Assembly (NCBI GenBank): GCA_022495995.1
Contig: JAFEMH010002514.1
Location: 248,001-312,000, forward strand
Direction of reading: 5' to 3'
Length of the DNA: 64,000 nt
Source: Adenophora triphylla var. japonica
Lineage: Eukaryota > Streptophyta > Magnoliopsida > Asterales > Campanulaceae
The stretch's first letter is position 1, and each line of letters starts with the position of its first letter. The position numbers and the translations under genes are program-made. The notes under the pieces are model-generated. The model worked only from the letters and a program-made list of their open reading frames with translations. It ran no database searches and had not been told where the DNA came from. This document shows, piece after piece, positions 31,994 through 44,200 of the stretch.

Positions 31994-33644
31994 ACACTTC
32001 TTTCTCGCTGCGGGAAAGGGATAGGAGAGGTTTAGACTCGGGGTAGGTGTTTAGGCTGAAGGCTCAAGCAATATGCAAATTAAGAATCTTCCAGTTTACT
32101 TAAAACGGTGTCTTTTATTAATTTCTATTTGGTTGGAAAAGGGGTTCTGCCCTTCTTTTTCGCAACTCCTCTAGATCCTGGATCAGTTGGCTCCGTCACT
32201 ACGTCTATAAGCCCCTCATATTCCACATGTATTTCGACCTCCCAGGGTGGCCAGCCCCGGGCGAGGGTCCTATAGGGCACGCGGATCCCACCGACGGAGA
32301 GAGAAGAACGCTCCTAACGGGTCTAGCGGGTCATAGGAACTTTCAACGCACGCGAGATGCGGATTATAGTCAAGGCAATACCGAGAAAGTCTCGTCTTTC
32401 AGTCTTAACGAAATTTTGGCAGAGTTTCGCTTGCGCGATTGACGTTTTGACTTTTCGGCAATGTCCGAGAAGATAATAGGCATGGGTCGGGCGATAAAAG
32501 CCGGATGACACAGTGTTACATTGAACTTCGTTGCATACGCTGTGCGTGAGTCGAAGTCGAAGTCAATGCCGGGTCAAGATCTTGCCAATTTTTCCTTGTC
32601 GGAATTTCGGCAGAGCTCCGCTTGCGCGAAAGATCTTTGGATTTTTTTTTTGGCATGGAATTGGTCTCGACTCTTACAAATCCCGTCCGTAGTCAAGATT
32701 CTGCCCATTTTTCCTTGTCAGAATTTCGGCAGAGTTCCGCTTGTGCGAAAGATCTTGGCTTTCGTTATGGACTAAGGTTTGATCTTTACGGGGATATGCA
32801 ACTGGGATGTATGACACGGACTAGACCAAAAACCAACCAAAAGTCACGGTTTTAAAAGGTGTGACACCTGACCATGCATTAGTCGACACCTTTGGATGCC
32901 AAGGGAGTTTGGGATGATTCCATGCGCGCCGGGAGCATCGTAATCTGTCAGTGGCGCAACTGAGACAACCACCCGGGTTAAAGGGACGTGCGTGCAAAGT
33001 GTACGGGATATATAAGGTGCGCGTAGTGTGCGGCCTCCTAAAAATATTCCTTTTGAGTTAAAACGAAATTTTCGTAAATGTGTTTTAAAGGAATGATTTT
33101 CGGGACGGGGAAAATGCACGAGATAAGCACGTAAATTTTAAGGAGCCCGGTCGGTCTTGGGTGAATAGCCCCAAGGCCGCCAAGGCTACCGATTAGCCTC
33201 AATTTTTTCTGGTGGAATTTCCAGTGAAGCCGCCCGGCGGAATCCGGGGAGGATTAAGCCGTGCAGTGCGTCAAACAATTTTCCGGGTTCCAATTTCTTT
33301 GATCTGCATTTTCCCGGCCTTTTTGGCACCTTTTTCAGCTCCAGAATGCTTTCCTGTTCAGTTTCAGAATATGCAAAATTCCCAAGAAGCAAATGACGCA
33401 TGCAATGCAATGCAAAAAGGTAAGGCAAGTGTAAGAAGCGGATCCGCGGCAGAAGGCTAACCCTCTCGGAAAAAGCTTTCTTGTTTTTATTTTTCGAAAA
33501 GAGATACCGGTACGTGGGATTGTTAGACCACAATTTATCCCAAGCCTCGGGTTAGGAAGCGATACAGGAAGGTTAATGGTTTCCACCTATATACCGGGTA
33601 TCATTTTTTTATTTAAAAATGAAAGCTTTCTCCTTTGGATATTT
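31994..33644 (-). other. Untranslated leader of TatC
   Basis: Non-coding, 1.65 kb. It carries the block conserved with the TatB leader (32150-32290). It also has three copies of a segment built on GAATTTCGGCAGAG and CCGCTTGCGCGAAAGATCTT (about 32405, 32600 and 32717). Confidence 0.7.
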
Positions 33645-33661
33645 CCTCAGCGGAGTCGCCA
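33645..33661 (-). other. Primer binding site of TatC, tRNA-Arg type
   Basis: The minus strand reads TGGCGACTCCGCTGAGG, with one mismatch to the TatB PBS, starting three bases from the LTR end at 33665. Confidence 0.87.
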
Positions 33662-33664
33662 AAC

Positions 33665-35506
33665 TGTGAATGTGGTGCCCAAGATAAGCGGCTCCCTTTT
33701 TTTGTTTTACTTGTTTTTTTGGAACCACTTTTTCGTGTAAGGGTGATCACCGTCTCACATCAGTTTGGAAACGTCCGGTTTAAATTGAAAAACGGAGTCG
33801 CCACGCCATTTTGATTTCCTCAAAACTTTGAAAAAAAGGATTTGGGTCCGGAGGTTAAGTTACCCTTTGGGAAGAACGGATCGTCGTTCACCCAAAGAGC
33901 CTTGCCGAAGCAAGTCTTCCAAGATCCGCTTTTCATACTTGCCTTAATGTTTTCGTGTGTGGGATGTGTGTTTTGAAAAGGAGGGAATATACCAAGTGGT
34001 CTTCCGGACATATAAACCATGAGTTGGTTATCGCTCGGGATTCCCTGGATTTTGATGTATTAGGGACTTTGGTCCCGTTCTCATCTTGGACTTGTGATCA
34101 TCATGATGAGACCTTGGGTCACATGTGATCAAGATAGGGACACCGTTTTTAGAGTCCAAGGATGAGACCCTTTAGAAAGGAGTGACCTTGCCTATCGATC
34201 CTACATCTTTAGACGATTTGGACTTCTTCGGGGGATTTATGCTCGTCTCAAGTGATGATCGGAGATATGTGGCTAGGGCTCATCCTTTTCTAAAGGAGAA
34301 TCCATCTATGGCATCTTTGAATGGAACAAATGACGTAAAGATAGGACCTTTACATCATCTCGCTCCAAGAGATGCTCCAAGTACCAAGGGGGACTAGGGA
34401 AGGGGTATAAAGATTGGATCTTTATACTCATCCTATGCCTTTTTGTGCCTTATGAAGGTCACTAGGCAATCCTAGGAGAGAAATCCAACCATGAGGGACA
34501 TGGGGGATGCATGTTTAAGCTAAAGATGACATTTTTAATGAAAATATGACATTTTAAGTGCAAAGGATGCTACTTGGTTGCAAAGGATGCTTCTTTGATG
34601 TAAAGAATGATTTTTAATGCAAAGGATGCAACTTTGTGTGAAAAATGTCATTTTATGTGCAAAGGATGCATAAAGATGTCATTTTAGGAGCAAAGGATGC
34701 TACTTTGATATAAAGATAACACTTTTAATGCAAAGGATGCAACTTTATATGTAAAGATGGCATTTTAGGAGCAAAGGATGCTACTTTCACATCACCATGT
34801 GAGAGATCCACCCTAGAACAAGACTTTTTTTGAGGTCTTATTTGTTCATCCTTGGGTTGGATCTTTCATGGATCCTATGTGATAGGGAAAAGGGGGTAAT
34901 ATGATTTACATGCCTAAAGATGGGATCTTTAATGACAATATCAAGTACCAAGCAAGTATATAGCAATATGTAAAGCAAGGAGCAAATATATCACATAAAC
35001 ACAAGTATAATGCAAGGTAAAGGGGAGGAGAGGTTACCAATGATGGTGTCCCTTTTTCTTCTTGAAGTTTGCCTAAGGAAGGGACCAACTTTTGAAGGTT
35101 TTGATGAGAAGGGAGGTGGTTTTTGACACTCTCAGCTCACTGGAATTTCGTGGTGGTATTTTGGCGGAGTAATGTTACTGAAAATCCCCCCTTAAAATGA
35201 ATAGAGAAGGTCTCTATTTATAGGCAGTTTGGCAGCAGCTAATGAAGCCGTGCGGCTGTAACCCCATGGCAAATGAGGCCGTGCGGTCTTATCCTGAGAT
35301 GGCTCAGCTTATTTCTAGAACCATGCAAGGTGGCCTTCTAGAAGGGCATTTCCACCAAAGGACTACGTGGAATTTTAATTCCTAGCAAGTCCTTCGCCCC
35401 TCGGAAGGTTCGAAAAAGTTCCCGAATTGCCCCTGAACTTTAGGAAAGTCCGGGGAATTGCCGGGAAACTTAACCGGAAGGCATGAGCCAGATTTGGGTA
35501 CTTACA
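33665..35506 (-). repeat. 5' LTR of TatC (1842 bp)
   Basis: On the minus strand it starts TGTAAGTACCCAAATC at 35506 and ends CATTCACA at 33665. It has a TATA box (35215-35222), palindromes (35246-35288), the internal short-repeat array (34520-34790) and the U5 box TGGCGACTCCG (reverse complement at about 33793-33803), which matches 11 bases of the PBS. Confidence 0.94.
35215..35288 (-). promoter_or_regulatory. Promoter of TatC 5' LTR: TATA box and palindrome pair
   Basis: TATAAATA (35215-35222, minus). Upstream are AGCCGTGCGGCT (35246-35257) and GACCGCACGGCC followed by TCATTTGCC (35269-35288). The first 12-mer recurs before the element's antisense DUF7745-like gene at 22778-22789. Confidence 0.7.
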
Positions 35507-35511
35507 CCAGG
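35507..35511. repeat. TSD of TatC, right copy (ccagg)
   Basis: Identical to 16395-16399; TatB integrase resumes immediately after. Confidence 0.95.
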
Positions 35512-36322
35512 GAGCAACGGTCACGTGTTCATATTAGTCGCAGTCGAGTACTTCACCAAGTGGGTAGAAGCCAGATCATACAAGGTACTGAATTCTAAGA
35601 AGGTGGCCGAGTTCATCAAAGAGAACATCATATGCAGATATGGGGTGCCCAACGAGATCATATCCGACAATGGGACCCACTTTGAAGGAGATTGTGACCA
35701 ACTGTTGACCTACTTCAGAGTTACACGCCACAAGTATTCTCCCTACAGACCACAAACTAATGGTGCAGTAGAGGCAGCAAACAAGACTCTCGCAATGATA
35801 ATCAGAAAGATGACCGTCAAAGGTTGGGATTGGCCCGAGAAGCTACATCTAGCGCTTTGGGGATACAGAACATCAGTCAGAACCGTCACAGGGGAGATTC
35901 CTTTCGCACTTACATATGGAATGGAAGCAATGTTACCGGTGGAATTGGAAATTCCATCCCTCCGAGTCCTCTTGGAAAACGGGATCAACGAAGTTGAATG
36001 GCTTCAGAGTCGTCACGAAGAACTTGCTCTACTCGACGAGCGCAGATTGAAAGCCATGGAGCATACTCGTTCCTACCAAGGCAGAATTGCCCAAGCATTT
36101 GATAAGAAAGTCAAGATCCGAGACATCAGAGAAGGCGACTTGGTGCTAAAGGAAAAGCCTCCTATGCAGACCAATCCCCTCGGAAAGTGGGAGCCTAACT
36201 GGATAGCTCCGTTTGTGGTACAAAGAATCTTCTCCGGAGGAGCCATGGAGTTAGCTGATTTGGACGGGAACCCTTTCGTTAACCCCATGAACGGAAGCAA
36301 GCTCCGCAGATACTTTGTTTAA
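35507..36322 (+). pseudogene. pol: Integrase of TatB, C-terminal part after TatC
   Basis: Resumes the codon cut at 16399 (GSNGHVF). The second catalytic Asp is in IISDNGTHF (codon 35666-35668) and the Glu in GAVEAANKTL (codon 35771-35773), 35 residues later: a proper D-D-35-E core. Then PVELEIPSLRV, GDLVLKEKPP, and FVVQRIFSGGAMELADLDGN, ending LRRYFV at 36322. This half is uninterrupted. Confidence 0.93.
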
Positions 36323-36773
36323 GGAAGAACACGAGTCAACTCTCCTTCCCCATACCCCACCCCTCAGTAAAATTAAAGTGCTAAAAGAGTAATATCCAAC
36401 TGGATACATTCCCAATAATGATCTAGGTAAAAAACAGGGTCGCACTTCTTTTATCTTTGTTTTTCTCAAAATCACCTTAAGTGTCGAACTACGGTGACCT
36501 GAGCCCCTTAGTCCAATTGTAAAAGTGGAACGTAGGCAGCCATCATTGGTTCGGTCTCAAAAACAAAAAAAAAACAAATAAGCATCAATCGCTTGTGTTT
36601 CGAAAAACTCTTAAATTTTAACCTACAAATTCATTACGGTTAAAACAATCTTTGATGAGTTCAAGCACGGTCAACTCTTGACTCGCTACACGCTAGCAAA
36701 ACAACAATAATACATTAATCAATTAATGTGTCTGCAATGATAGTGGGTGGATACTCTGGACAGCAAGGTCAAC
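36323..36773. other. Spacer after TatB integrase with conserved blocks
   Basis: Contains 36486-36545 (GAACTACGGTGACCTGAGCC ... GGAACGTAGGCAGCC), shared with TatC, and 36647-36682 (TTTGATGAGTTCAAGCACGG), shared with TatC and TatA. The latter lies in the presumed 3' UTR of the antisense DUF7745-like gene. Confidence 0.7.
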
Positions 36774-38250
36774 CTAGTTCCCCGTACTTGGTCCTTCATC
36801 CTTCTTCCCCTTCCCTTTTCCATGGCGAGTATTCTTCACCTTCACAGGGAATATTCCCGTAGTCCTTCTACCTGGCTCAGGGACCCTTCCCGACGCCTCC
36901 GTCAAACCGGAAGCTGCCAACGCAGCCCTTTCCCTAGCTCTATCTTGAGCTGCCTATCTCCGAGTCATCATGACCGTGCTTTGATCGGCCGCCCGATCAA
37001 CATTGGCCTCATAATAAGCCATGTCATCCCCAGTACAATTCTGAGGGTTAGCCACTTCTTCGGCCCTCCTCAAAGTCGAGCCGTCAGGATAATCAAGACC
37101 CAACAGCTCCCCCCGTCTCCACAAAATGGCCATCTGTGTCTCTCCCATACACTCCTCGTACCAGTTCAGATACTGCATAGACAGAACAATGCCCCCTTTC
37201 CGATGAAAGAGAACCCTGGCAGGAAATGATGTGTATTTCCACAGCCGCGGAGAAGCAATAGTGTCGAAGGATCTTCTATCGGAAGAGATCCTACCTCGAA
37301 GGTAGTAGCATGACCCAAACCCGTCAGTGGCACCTGCTCCAGCTCATACTGTCGCAGCACCAAGGATGGAATGTAAAAAACAGTCTGGGACAACCCCGGT
37401 ACTCTGACAACCAGAAGACCCTCCTGAGCGGTCCGACAAGTTTATAGCTTCTAATGAGGAACCCACCATCGTAGGTGATGCGTGCAAAGTCTGGCCATCC
37501 AGAGCTCCAGTTCAGCCTGATCGCCCCCTATCACCAGAGGACGTCGAGAAAAGGACCAAGGGTCACAAGACACTGGCACCTTGGGCACCATCTGCAATCG
37601 CTCCCTCAACCACATAGTGAGCATAGCGGGACTCCCTCCCCACATGTATCGACTGCCGGTTGCCATCTGACCTATGCCTAGTAACGTCTCACCCAGGATC
37701 AAAGGCACAATGTCTCCCCCATTTCGGCACTGCCTCAACACACACCCAGGGACGTGAATGTGAACAAAGTAGCAATCGCGCACATAGCAAATGCGTCCCA
37801 CGCAAAAACACTCCCCTCAACACCGGCAAATTTATCGGGCAACCCTGAAATGTCAACATAATCTGTGTTCAGTATTAGCATCCCGTATGCTTCTTCAGCT
37901 GAGATACCAAGCAAAGACACCAACTTCTCAACAGTGGCCATGCCACCCGTCAAGGGAAGAACTAGCTGTTCCATCTCAGGTCCTCCTAATATGGCCCGGA
38001 AATCTTCAAAGGTGGGCGTAATCTCATTGTACGAAAAGTTGTACACGTGCCTCCGTACGTCCCAGAAACGAGCCGCAGCTCTCAAAAGATCCCAATCCGG
38101 CATGAGATCCTTCAAAGCCCAAACCGATTTCATCCCGTAACAACCCTCGAAAAAACCCTTGCTTTGCCTCGTGTGGTGCCGTACCCACGACTGGAAATTG
38201 TCCAAGTATCGCTCTTGCATCTGAGACGATAGCCTAGGAAATGGAGCCAT
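36774..38250 (-). pseudogene. Antisense DUF7745-like gene of TatB
   Basis: Start MAPFPRLSS at 38250. The core DWDLLRAAARFWDVRRHVY, TPTFEDFRAILGG and DIVPLILGETLLGIGQMA is intact but shifted near 37745. Stops follow VPHW near 37445, a shift near 37190, and the basic tail (KVKNTRHGKGKGKK) ends at TAG 36774. Same family as the TatA and TatC copies. The palindrome pair expected upstream was not found here. Confidence 0.75.
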
Positions 38251-38785
38251 GGAAAGAGCAATGAAAACCTTCAACAATTTAAGAGAGAAATTCAGTGATT
38301 GATCAGAAGCAAACGTGCTGTTTCCACAATTGCAAAAACTGAACTACAATTTAAAACAATCTGGAAATTGAATCCGGTCAGTGGATTAGGATTTGCTTTT
38401 CAAGTTAGAATTGACTCTCAGGCCGGCTTACCTCAATTTGGAAACATTTCCAAACCATATCCTATTCAAGCCTCATTTAAACTACGTGCACCCGTGGTTT
38501 AAATCAAGCACTACCAACACCACTTTCGCCCCGGGCTCGTGCAACAGTGCAATTAATTAAATAACAGTGCATATAGACATAAATTTTGACCAGTTCAAAT
38601 TTTGTCCATGTTTCATTATTATTTATTTTTGATCAACCTACTTGCTTATTTGCCGAAAATAACAGAAGATAATCACTAAATAAATGTGCAAAATACAAGG
38701 TTCCGCCTCAAAGGCCTTCTCGAATTCAATTTAAATTGTTTGGACAATACACACATTTTGTCTAAAAATAAATCAAGAAAGAGGA
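38251..38785. other. Spacer between TatB antisense genes
   Basis: AT-rich, no coding sequence and no clear promoter element seen. Confidence 0.5.
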
Positions 38786-39849
38786 CTACTCAGAGTCCTG
38801 CTCGTCATCCGAGCACTCGAAATACTGCCCCGCAGCAGTCGGATCCACCGAGGACAGGTAATCTCCAAATTCCTCCAGGCGGGAATACTAGAAAGGCCGC
38901 CTCCGCGCATGTGACTCCGAGGACTCTCCTCGCTCGTGCCCCGAGTATGAAGAGTGATGAGCTCCAAACCCCGCCATCTCACCGGAGAACCTGCCGAGAC
39001 CTCACGCGTAAAATCGCCTTCTACGGTCACCGCATGAGGCAGACGAGTCTCTCGGCCTAGATGGCATCGGCTCATGCACAACCACACTCCTTCGGGAATT
39101 ACACCGCAGGAACTCCACGAGTCTCCTGGCATAGTTGGCCCACCCATCCAAACGTCTCACGGCCTGGTTGTACGTACGGCCAGACACCTGCAAATCAGGA
39201 AAGCCATCAAAAGACAAACAGACATCACAGATGCAACATTTGTAGAATGCTACTATCAAGTACAGAAAATCAAAACAATCACCGAGGCATTGGGATCCAC
39301 TCTGTATCGAGGCCTCGTCTCCTCCGGAATAGGGATCACCAATCGCCTGCGAGAACCATCAATCCCCTCATACGCCAGCCGAGAGCGAGGGAGCGGGTAG
39401 TCCCGGGGATATGCAGGGCCCTAGCCCTCCCTATGCAGCACCTGCGGGCTCCTCAGCCTTGTCCTCAGGAAGATGTCATAGTCGGCACCCTCTATGATAA
39501 ACTCGGTATAGAACACGCCCTGTCGGTACCGCTCCAAATCCTCCATCGGTATCAGCAAAGGATGCTACATGTGTGGAGGCGGGTCCATCGGAACCAAAGG
39601 AAGGGACCCCAGACCATGCTGATAGGTCACCCTCTCCCCCAAGTACATCGCGTCACAATGAAGCCCCACTAGAAGCTTCCGCCGATGTGTGACCTCCCTA
39701 GCAGCCTGGACCACAAAAGCATTAATTCGGTTCCACCAAGTCTGCTGGATCCGCCTGAAAAACTCTCGGATCATGGCCTGAGACACCTCCTCGTAAGTCA
39801 GCCGAGTACCCTCCCCGACATTAAATTTCCCGTTAGCTTTTACTAACAT
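38786..39849 (-). pseudogene. Antisense PMD-like gene remnant of TatB (exons 3-4 only)
   Basis: Exon 3 remnant (about 39840 to 39283) encodes LLVGLHCDAMYLGERVTYQHG and, after a stop, FLRTRLRSPQVLHRE and LVIPIPEETRPRYRVDP. A GT donor at 39282 and an AG acceptor at 39189-39188 bound a 95-bp intron. Exon 4 runs from 39187 to TAG 38786 and ends acidic (CSDDEQDSE). Exons 1 and 2, which carry the PMD core, are missing. Confidence 0.7.
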
Positions 39850-40669
39850 TCCGTCTCCAGACGTTAAATCTCAAACTGTCTTCGGACGTTAAATTACATT
39901 TTCATCTCCAGAAGTTAAATTTTCAGTTAGTTTTCACTAACGTTTCGTCTCCAGACGTTAAATCTCAAATCGACGTTTGACATTCAAATGCTCATTTTCG
40001 TCCCAAACCGACGTTTACATTCAAACGCTCAGTCTTGTCTTCGGACGTTAAATCACAATTCCGTCTCCCGACATCAAAATTCTCATTGGTTTTCACCAAC
40101 ATTCATCTCTCCGACCACCATTCGTAAGCCCGACCATCTCAATTCAGCGGCCATCAAGGTAAGCCCACACAACAATCCCTCTTCGGCCATCTTCGTAAGT
40201 CCGAATACCTTTTCACTACAGCAAGTGAACAATCACTTCCCCGGCAGTCAATCGTAAGCCGAACCATCATAATTCAGCGGCCATCGAGGTAAGCCCACAC
40301 GACAATCCCTCTCCGGCCTTCATCGTAAGCCCGAACATTCCTCCCCAGCAGGATCCTAAGACCATCTGTCTAAAAGGAAACGTCAATTAATCCCCCTAGT
40401 TTTGTTAGAACTCTGGGCGCTTTTCCCCAACAATGTGTGAGTCTCTCATGAGACCACATCCCGTTCCTAACCCCGTCGTTAGAACGTCAATCCTTCCGTG
40501 TTGTTAAGAACGCCAGTTTAACGCAACCATTCCCATCATTATCACCCTATCCCCATCAGATAAAACATGGTTGTCATCATAAGTCCAGCACCCAAGGCAC
40601 GAATGCCTTACAAAATCAATCTCAAGGCACGAACGCCTTCATCTCATGACAAACACATCCTCGTAATCC

Positions 40670-40955
40670 AGGTCTGAGGCGCCACACGCACTCGAAAGTA
40701 TCAGTAACCTCAGTCTGAGGCACCACACGCCCTCGAATGTTTCAGCAATCTCGGTCAGAGGCGCCACACGCCCTCATAAGTTTCAGCAATCCCGGTCTGA
40801 GGCGCCACACGCCCTCGTAAGTTTCAGCAATCTCGGTCTGAGACGCCACATGCCCTCAAAAGTATCAGTAATCCCGGTCTGAGGCGCCACACGCCCTCGA
40901 ATGTTTCAAGTAACCCCGGTCTGAGGTGCCACACACCCTAAAAGGTTTCAGAAAT
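40670..40955. repeat. 41-bp tandem repeat, 7 units (TatB 3' UTR)
   Basis: CTGAGGCGCCACACGCCCTC recurs at 40674, 40715, 40756, 40797, 40838, 40879 and 40921. Confidence 0.93.
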
Positions 40956-40959
40956 CCCA

Positions 40960-41085
40960 TGTCCAGACGCCTCAAAATAGTCTCCACCCAGGTTCAGACG
41001 CCTCACAATAGTCTCCACCCAGGTTCAGACGCCTCACAATAGTCTTCACTTAGGTTCAGACGCCTCACAACAGTCTCGCTTATGT
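40960..41085. repeat. 31-bp tandem repeat, 4 units (TatB 3' UTR)
   Basis: CAGACGCCTCACAATAGTCT recurs at 40964, 40995, 41026 and 41057. Confidence 0.92.
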
Positions 41086-41238
41086 CAAGGTCCCCACGCG
41101 CGGCCCTTGCACCTACGAACTACGATCGGCTTGATTCTCGCTCGGGATACGTAGGAATCCTTTCGCTAAGGGTCCAGCCAGCTGACCTCTCAGGTCTCTT
41201 CAAGTAAGGCATCCCCCGATTTGGATCCTTATCTTTTT

Positions 41239-41283
41239 CAACGACTCCACTTTCTTCGAAAGTGACGTCGTTGAGGGGCTAAC
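41239..41283 (+). other. Stem-loop and PPT of TatB
   Basis: CAACGAC (41239-41245) pairs with GTCGTTG (41267-41273), with an inner ACTTTC/GAAAGT stem; TTGAGGGGCT then precedes the LTR. Other elements have the compensated pair CGACGAC/GTCGTCG at the same place. Confidence 0.78.
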
Positions 41284-44200
41284 TGTAAGTACCCAAATCC
41301 GGATCGCCAAAATCTGTTAAAAGTTAATCGAAATCCGTTAACTGGCCCGCTCCAAGTTAATCGGAACCCGTTAAGCTCCCCGTTCTCAAGCCAACAAGAC
41401 TTGCCGAAACTGCCAAGTGCATCCCAACATCGAAGCATACTCAACACACGTTGTCACATGTAAAAGTACAGCTTCTCCTGAAAAATGCACTTTTCGGCAC
41501 TTTCTGGGGGCGTTTCGAACATTTTTCGGACAGTTATTTAAAAAACGGACAAAACCGAGAATAATGACGCGAAAAACCATGCCCTGGTGAGTCACAGGGG
41601 CACGTAGCACGCATGCCACATCCCTCTGGTCAACATCAATCAGATTTCAGAGTGAAAAGACCAAAATACCCCTGGGATGTTGTCACAGTCCGTCCGAACA
41701 CTTTTGCAGGCAAAACAGAGTTGCCAACAAGTCCCCCTAATTTCAAAAATACCACAAAACCCCCTGAAATTCAGGTTAAGTCCGTCCGGACTCTTTTGTA
41801 AATTTACCCTATAAATATAGAGGGCTGTCAAAACATTTGAAGGAGGAAAAATATCATCTATTTTCACCATAGCCACGGCCCAAACCAGTTTCACCCTCTC
41901 CCGAGCCCCGTTTTGCCTTGATTTGCGTGAAAACTTCGTATTTCATCCAAACACGAACCAAACAACCTCGAAACACCGTTCCAAACACTAAATCGTATCC
42001 CGTATACGCCTCCCAAGCCAAAAGAGTTAACCCCTAGCCATAGGTAACACTCTCTCTCCCTAAACACTCGTTCCGTCTCGATTTACGTGCCAGTCACTAC
42101 AACCGTTTCGAACGAAAGTCATTGAAATGTAGATGTCACCGTCAACGGGGTTCGATACGTGGTGAGTCAGAGGGGCATGTGGCACGCATGCCACAGCCCT
42201 CTGGTCATCATCAATCAGATTTCAGAGTGAAAAGACCAAAATACCCCTGGGATGTTGTCACAGTCCGTCCGGACTCTTTTGCAGGCAAAACAGAGTTGCC
42301 AGCAAGTCCCCCCAATTTCAAAAATACCACAAAACCCCCTGAAATTCAGGTTAAGTTCGTCCGAACTCTTTTGCAAATTTACCCTATAAATACAGAGGGC
42401 TGTCAAAACATTTGAAGGAGGAAAAATATCATCTATTTTCACCATAGCCACGGCCCAAACCAGTTTCACCCTCTCCCGAGCCCCTTTTGCCTCGATTTGC
42501 GTGAAAACTTCGTATTTCATCCAAACACGAACCAAACAACCTCGAAACACCATTCCAAACACTAAATCGCATCCCGTATATGCCTCTCGAGCCAAAAGAG
42601 TCAACCCCTAGCCATAGGTAACACTCTCTCTCCCTAAACACTCGTTTCGTCTCGGTTTACGCGCCAGTCGCTACAATCGTTTCGAACGAAAGTCATTGAA
42701 ATGTAGACGTCACCGTCAACGGGGTTCGATACGTGGTGAGTCACAGGGGCACGTGGCACGCATGCCACAGCCCTCTGGTCAACATCAATCAGATTTCAGA
42801 GTGAAAAGACCAAAATATCCCTGGGATGTTGTCACAGTCCGTCCGGACTCTTTTGCAGGCAAAACAGAGTTGCCAGCAAGTCCCCCCAATTTCAAAATAC
42901 CACAAAACCCCCTGAAATTCAGGTTAAGTCCGTTCGAACTCTTTTGCAAATTTACCCTATAAATACAGAGGGCTGTCAAAACATTTGAAGGAGGAAAAAT
43001 ATCATCTATTTTCACCATAGCCATGGCCAAACCAGTTTCACCCTCCCTCGAGCCCCGTTTTGCCTCGATTTGCGTGAAAACTTCGTATTTCATCCAAACA
43101 CGAACCAAACAACCTCGAAACACCGTTCCAAACACTAAATCATATCCCGTATACGCCTCCTAAGCCAAAAGAGTCAACCCCTAGCCATAGGTAACACTCT
43201 CTCTCCCTAAACACTCGTTCCGTCTCGGTTTACGCGCCAGTCGCTACAACCGTTTCGGACGAAAGTCATTGAAATGTAGACGTCACCGTCAACGGGGTTC
43301 GATAGGTTTTAGTCCCGGATCCTCTTCTCTTCCCGTAAGAGAAGTAATCTCGGGTTAAAACGGCGTTCCGGTCGCGTTTCTTTACTTTTCTGTCATTTAC
43401 AATTCCGGATTGTTTGATCCGTTGAACGTCATTTACTTTACGCAACTTTATAGTCCGAACCGTTTGGTTCGTGATAGTCATTTAACGGTCCGGATCGTTT
43501 GATCCGTTGAATGCTATTTACTTAACGCATCTTTAAAATCCGGGTCGTTTGATTCCGTTGATACCGCACTTTAGATACTGTCATTTACAAGTCTGAGTCA
43601 TTTGGCTCGTGATAGTATTTACTTATCAAAGTCCGAGTCGCAAAAATGATTCGTTGATCGCATATCATTTAATGCTTTTTTCCTGTAAAATCGCTAACAA
43701 TGTAATGCCCGGTTCAAAACCGGAGTTCGACATTCGAACTCTCTTTCAAAACGCGCAAAATGACGTTTGGCATCCAAACGATCTTCTTTAAACTCAAAAC
43801 CCGACATTTGACATTCAAATCTCATTTAATGCTTTTTTCCCGTAAAATCGCTAACAATGAAATGCCCGGTTCAAAACCGGAGTTCGACATTCGAACTCTC
43901 TTTCAAAACGCGCAAGATGACGTTTGGCATCCAAACGATCATCTTCAAACTCAAAATCCGACGTTTGACATTCAACCGCTCCTTTCTTAAAAGTCAACAT
44001 TTGACACTTAAGTTAACAGTTCAAAATCATCACTCGCACCACTTTTTCCTAAAAAAACTCCAAAACCGACGTTTGTCATTCAAACGCTCGCTTTTTCTAA
44101 AAGGAATCACAAAATCAACGTTTGACATTCAAACCAAGATTAAGCTTGTCATTCAAGCCCCCATTTTCAAAATGCAAACCCACACACACACACACATGCA

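Larger units (their letters stand above)
16400..35506 (-). mobile_element. TatC: complete 19.1-kb Tat element nested in the TatB integrase
   Basis: Read on the minus strand both LTRs begin TGTAAGTACCCAAATC and end CATTCACA. The TSD ccagg lies at 16395-16399 and 35507-35511. Gag-pol is on the minus strand (31993 down to 24986), and the antisense PMD-like and DUF7745-like genes are on the plus strand (19801-24430). The PBS lies beside the 33665 LTR edge and the PPT beside the 18237 edge, which fixes orientation. Capsid, zinc knuckle, the first protease-like domain and part of RT are missing, so the copy is non-autonomous. In the first 250 bp of the two LTRs I count about ten substitutions, mostly transitions, so the insertion is moderately young. 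Confidence 0.94.
39850..41238 (+). other. 3' UTR of TatB
   Basis: Non-coding. 39850-40080 holds degenerate CGTCTCCAGACGTTAAATCTC copies, 40100-40340 CAGCGGCCATCAAGGTAAGCCC copies, then two tandem arrays (40670-40950, 40960-41085), and the conserved block GAACTACGATCGGCTTGATT ... GGATACGTAGGAATCC at 41116-41162. Confidence 0.75.
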
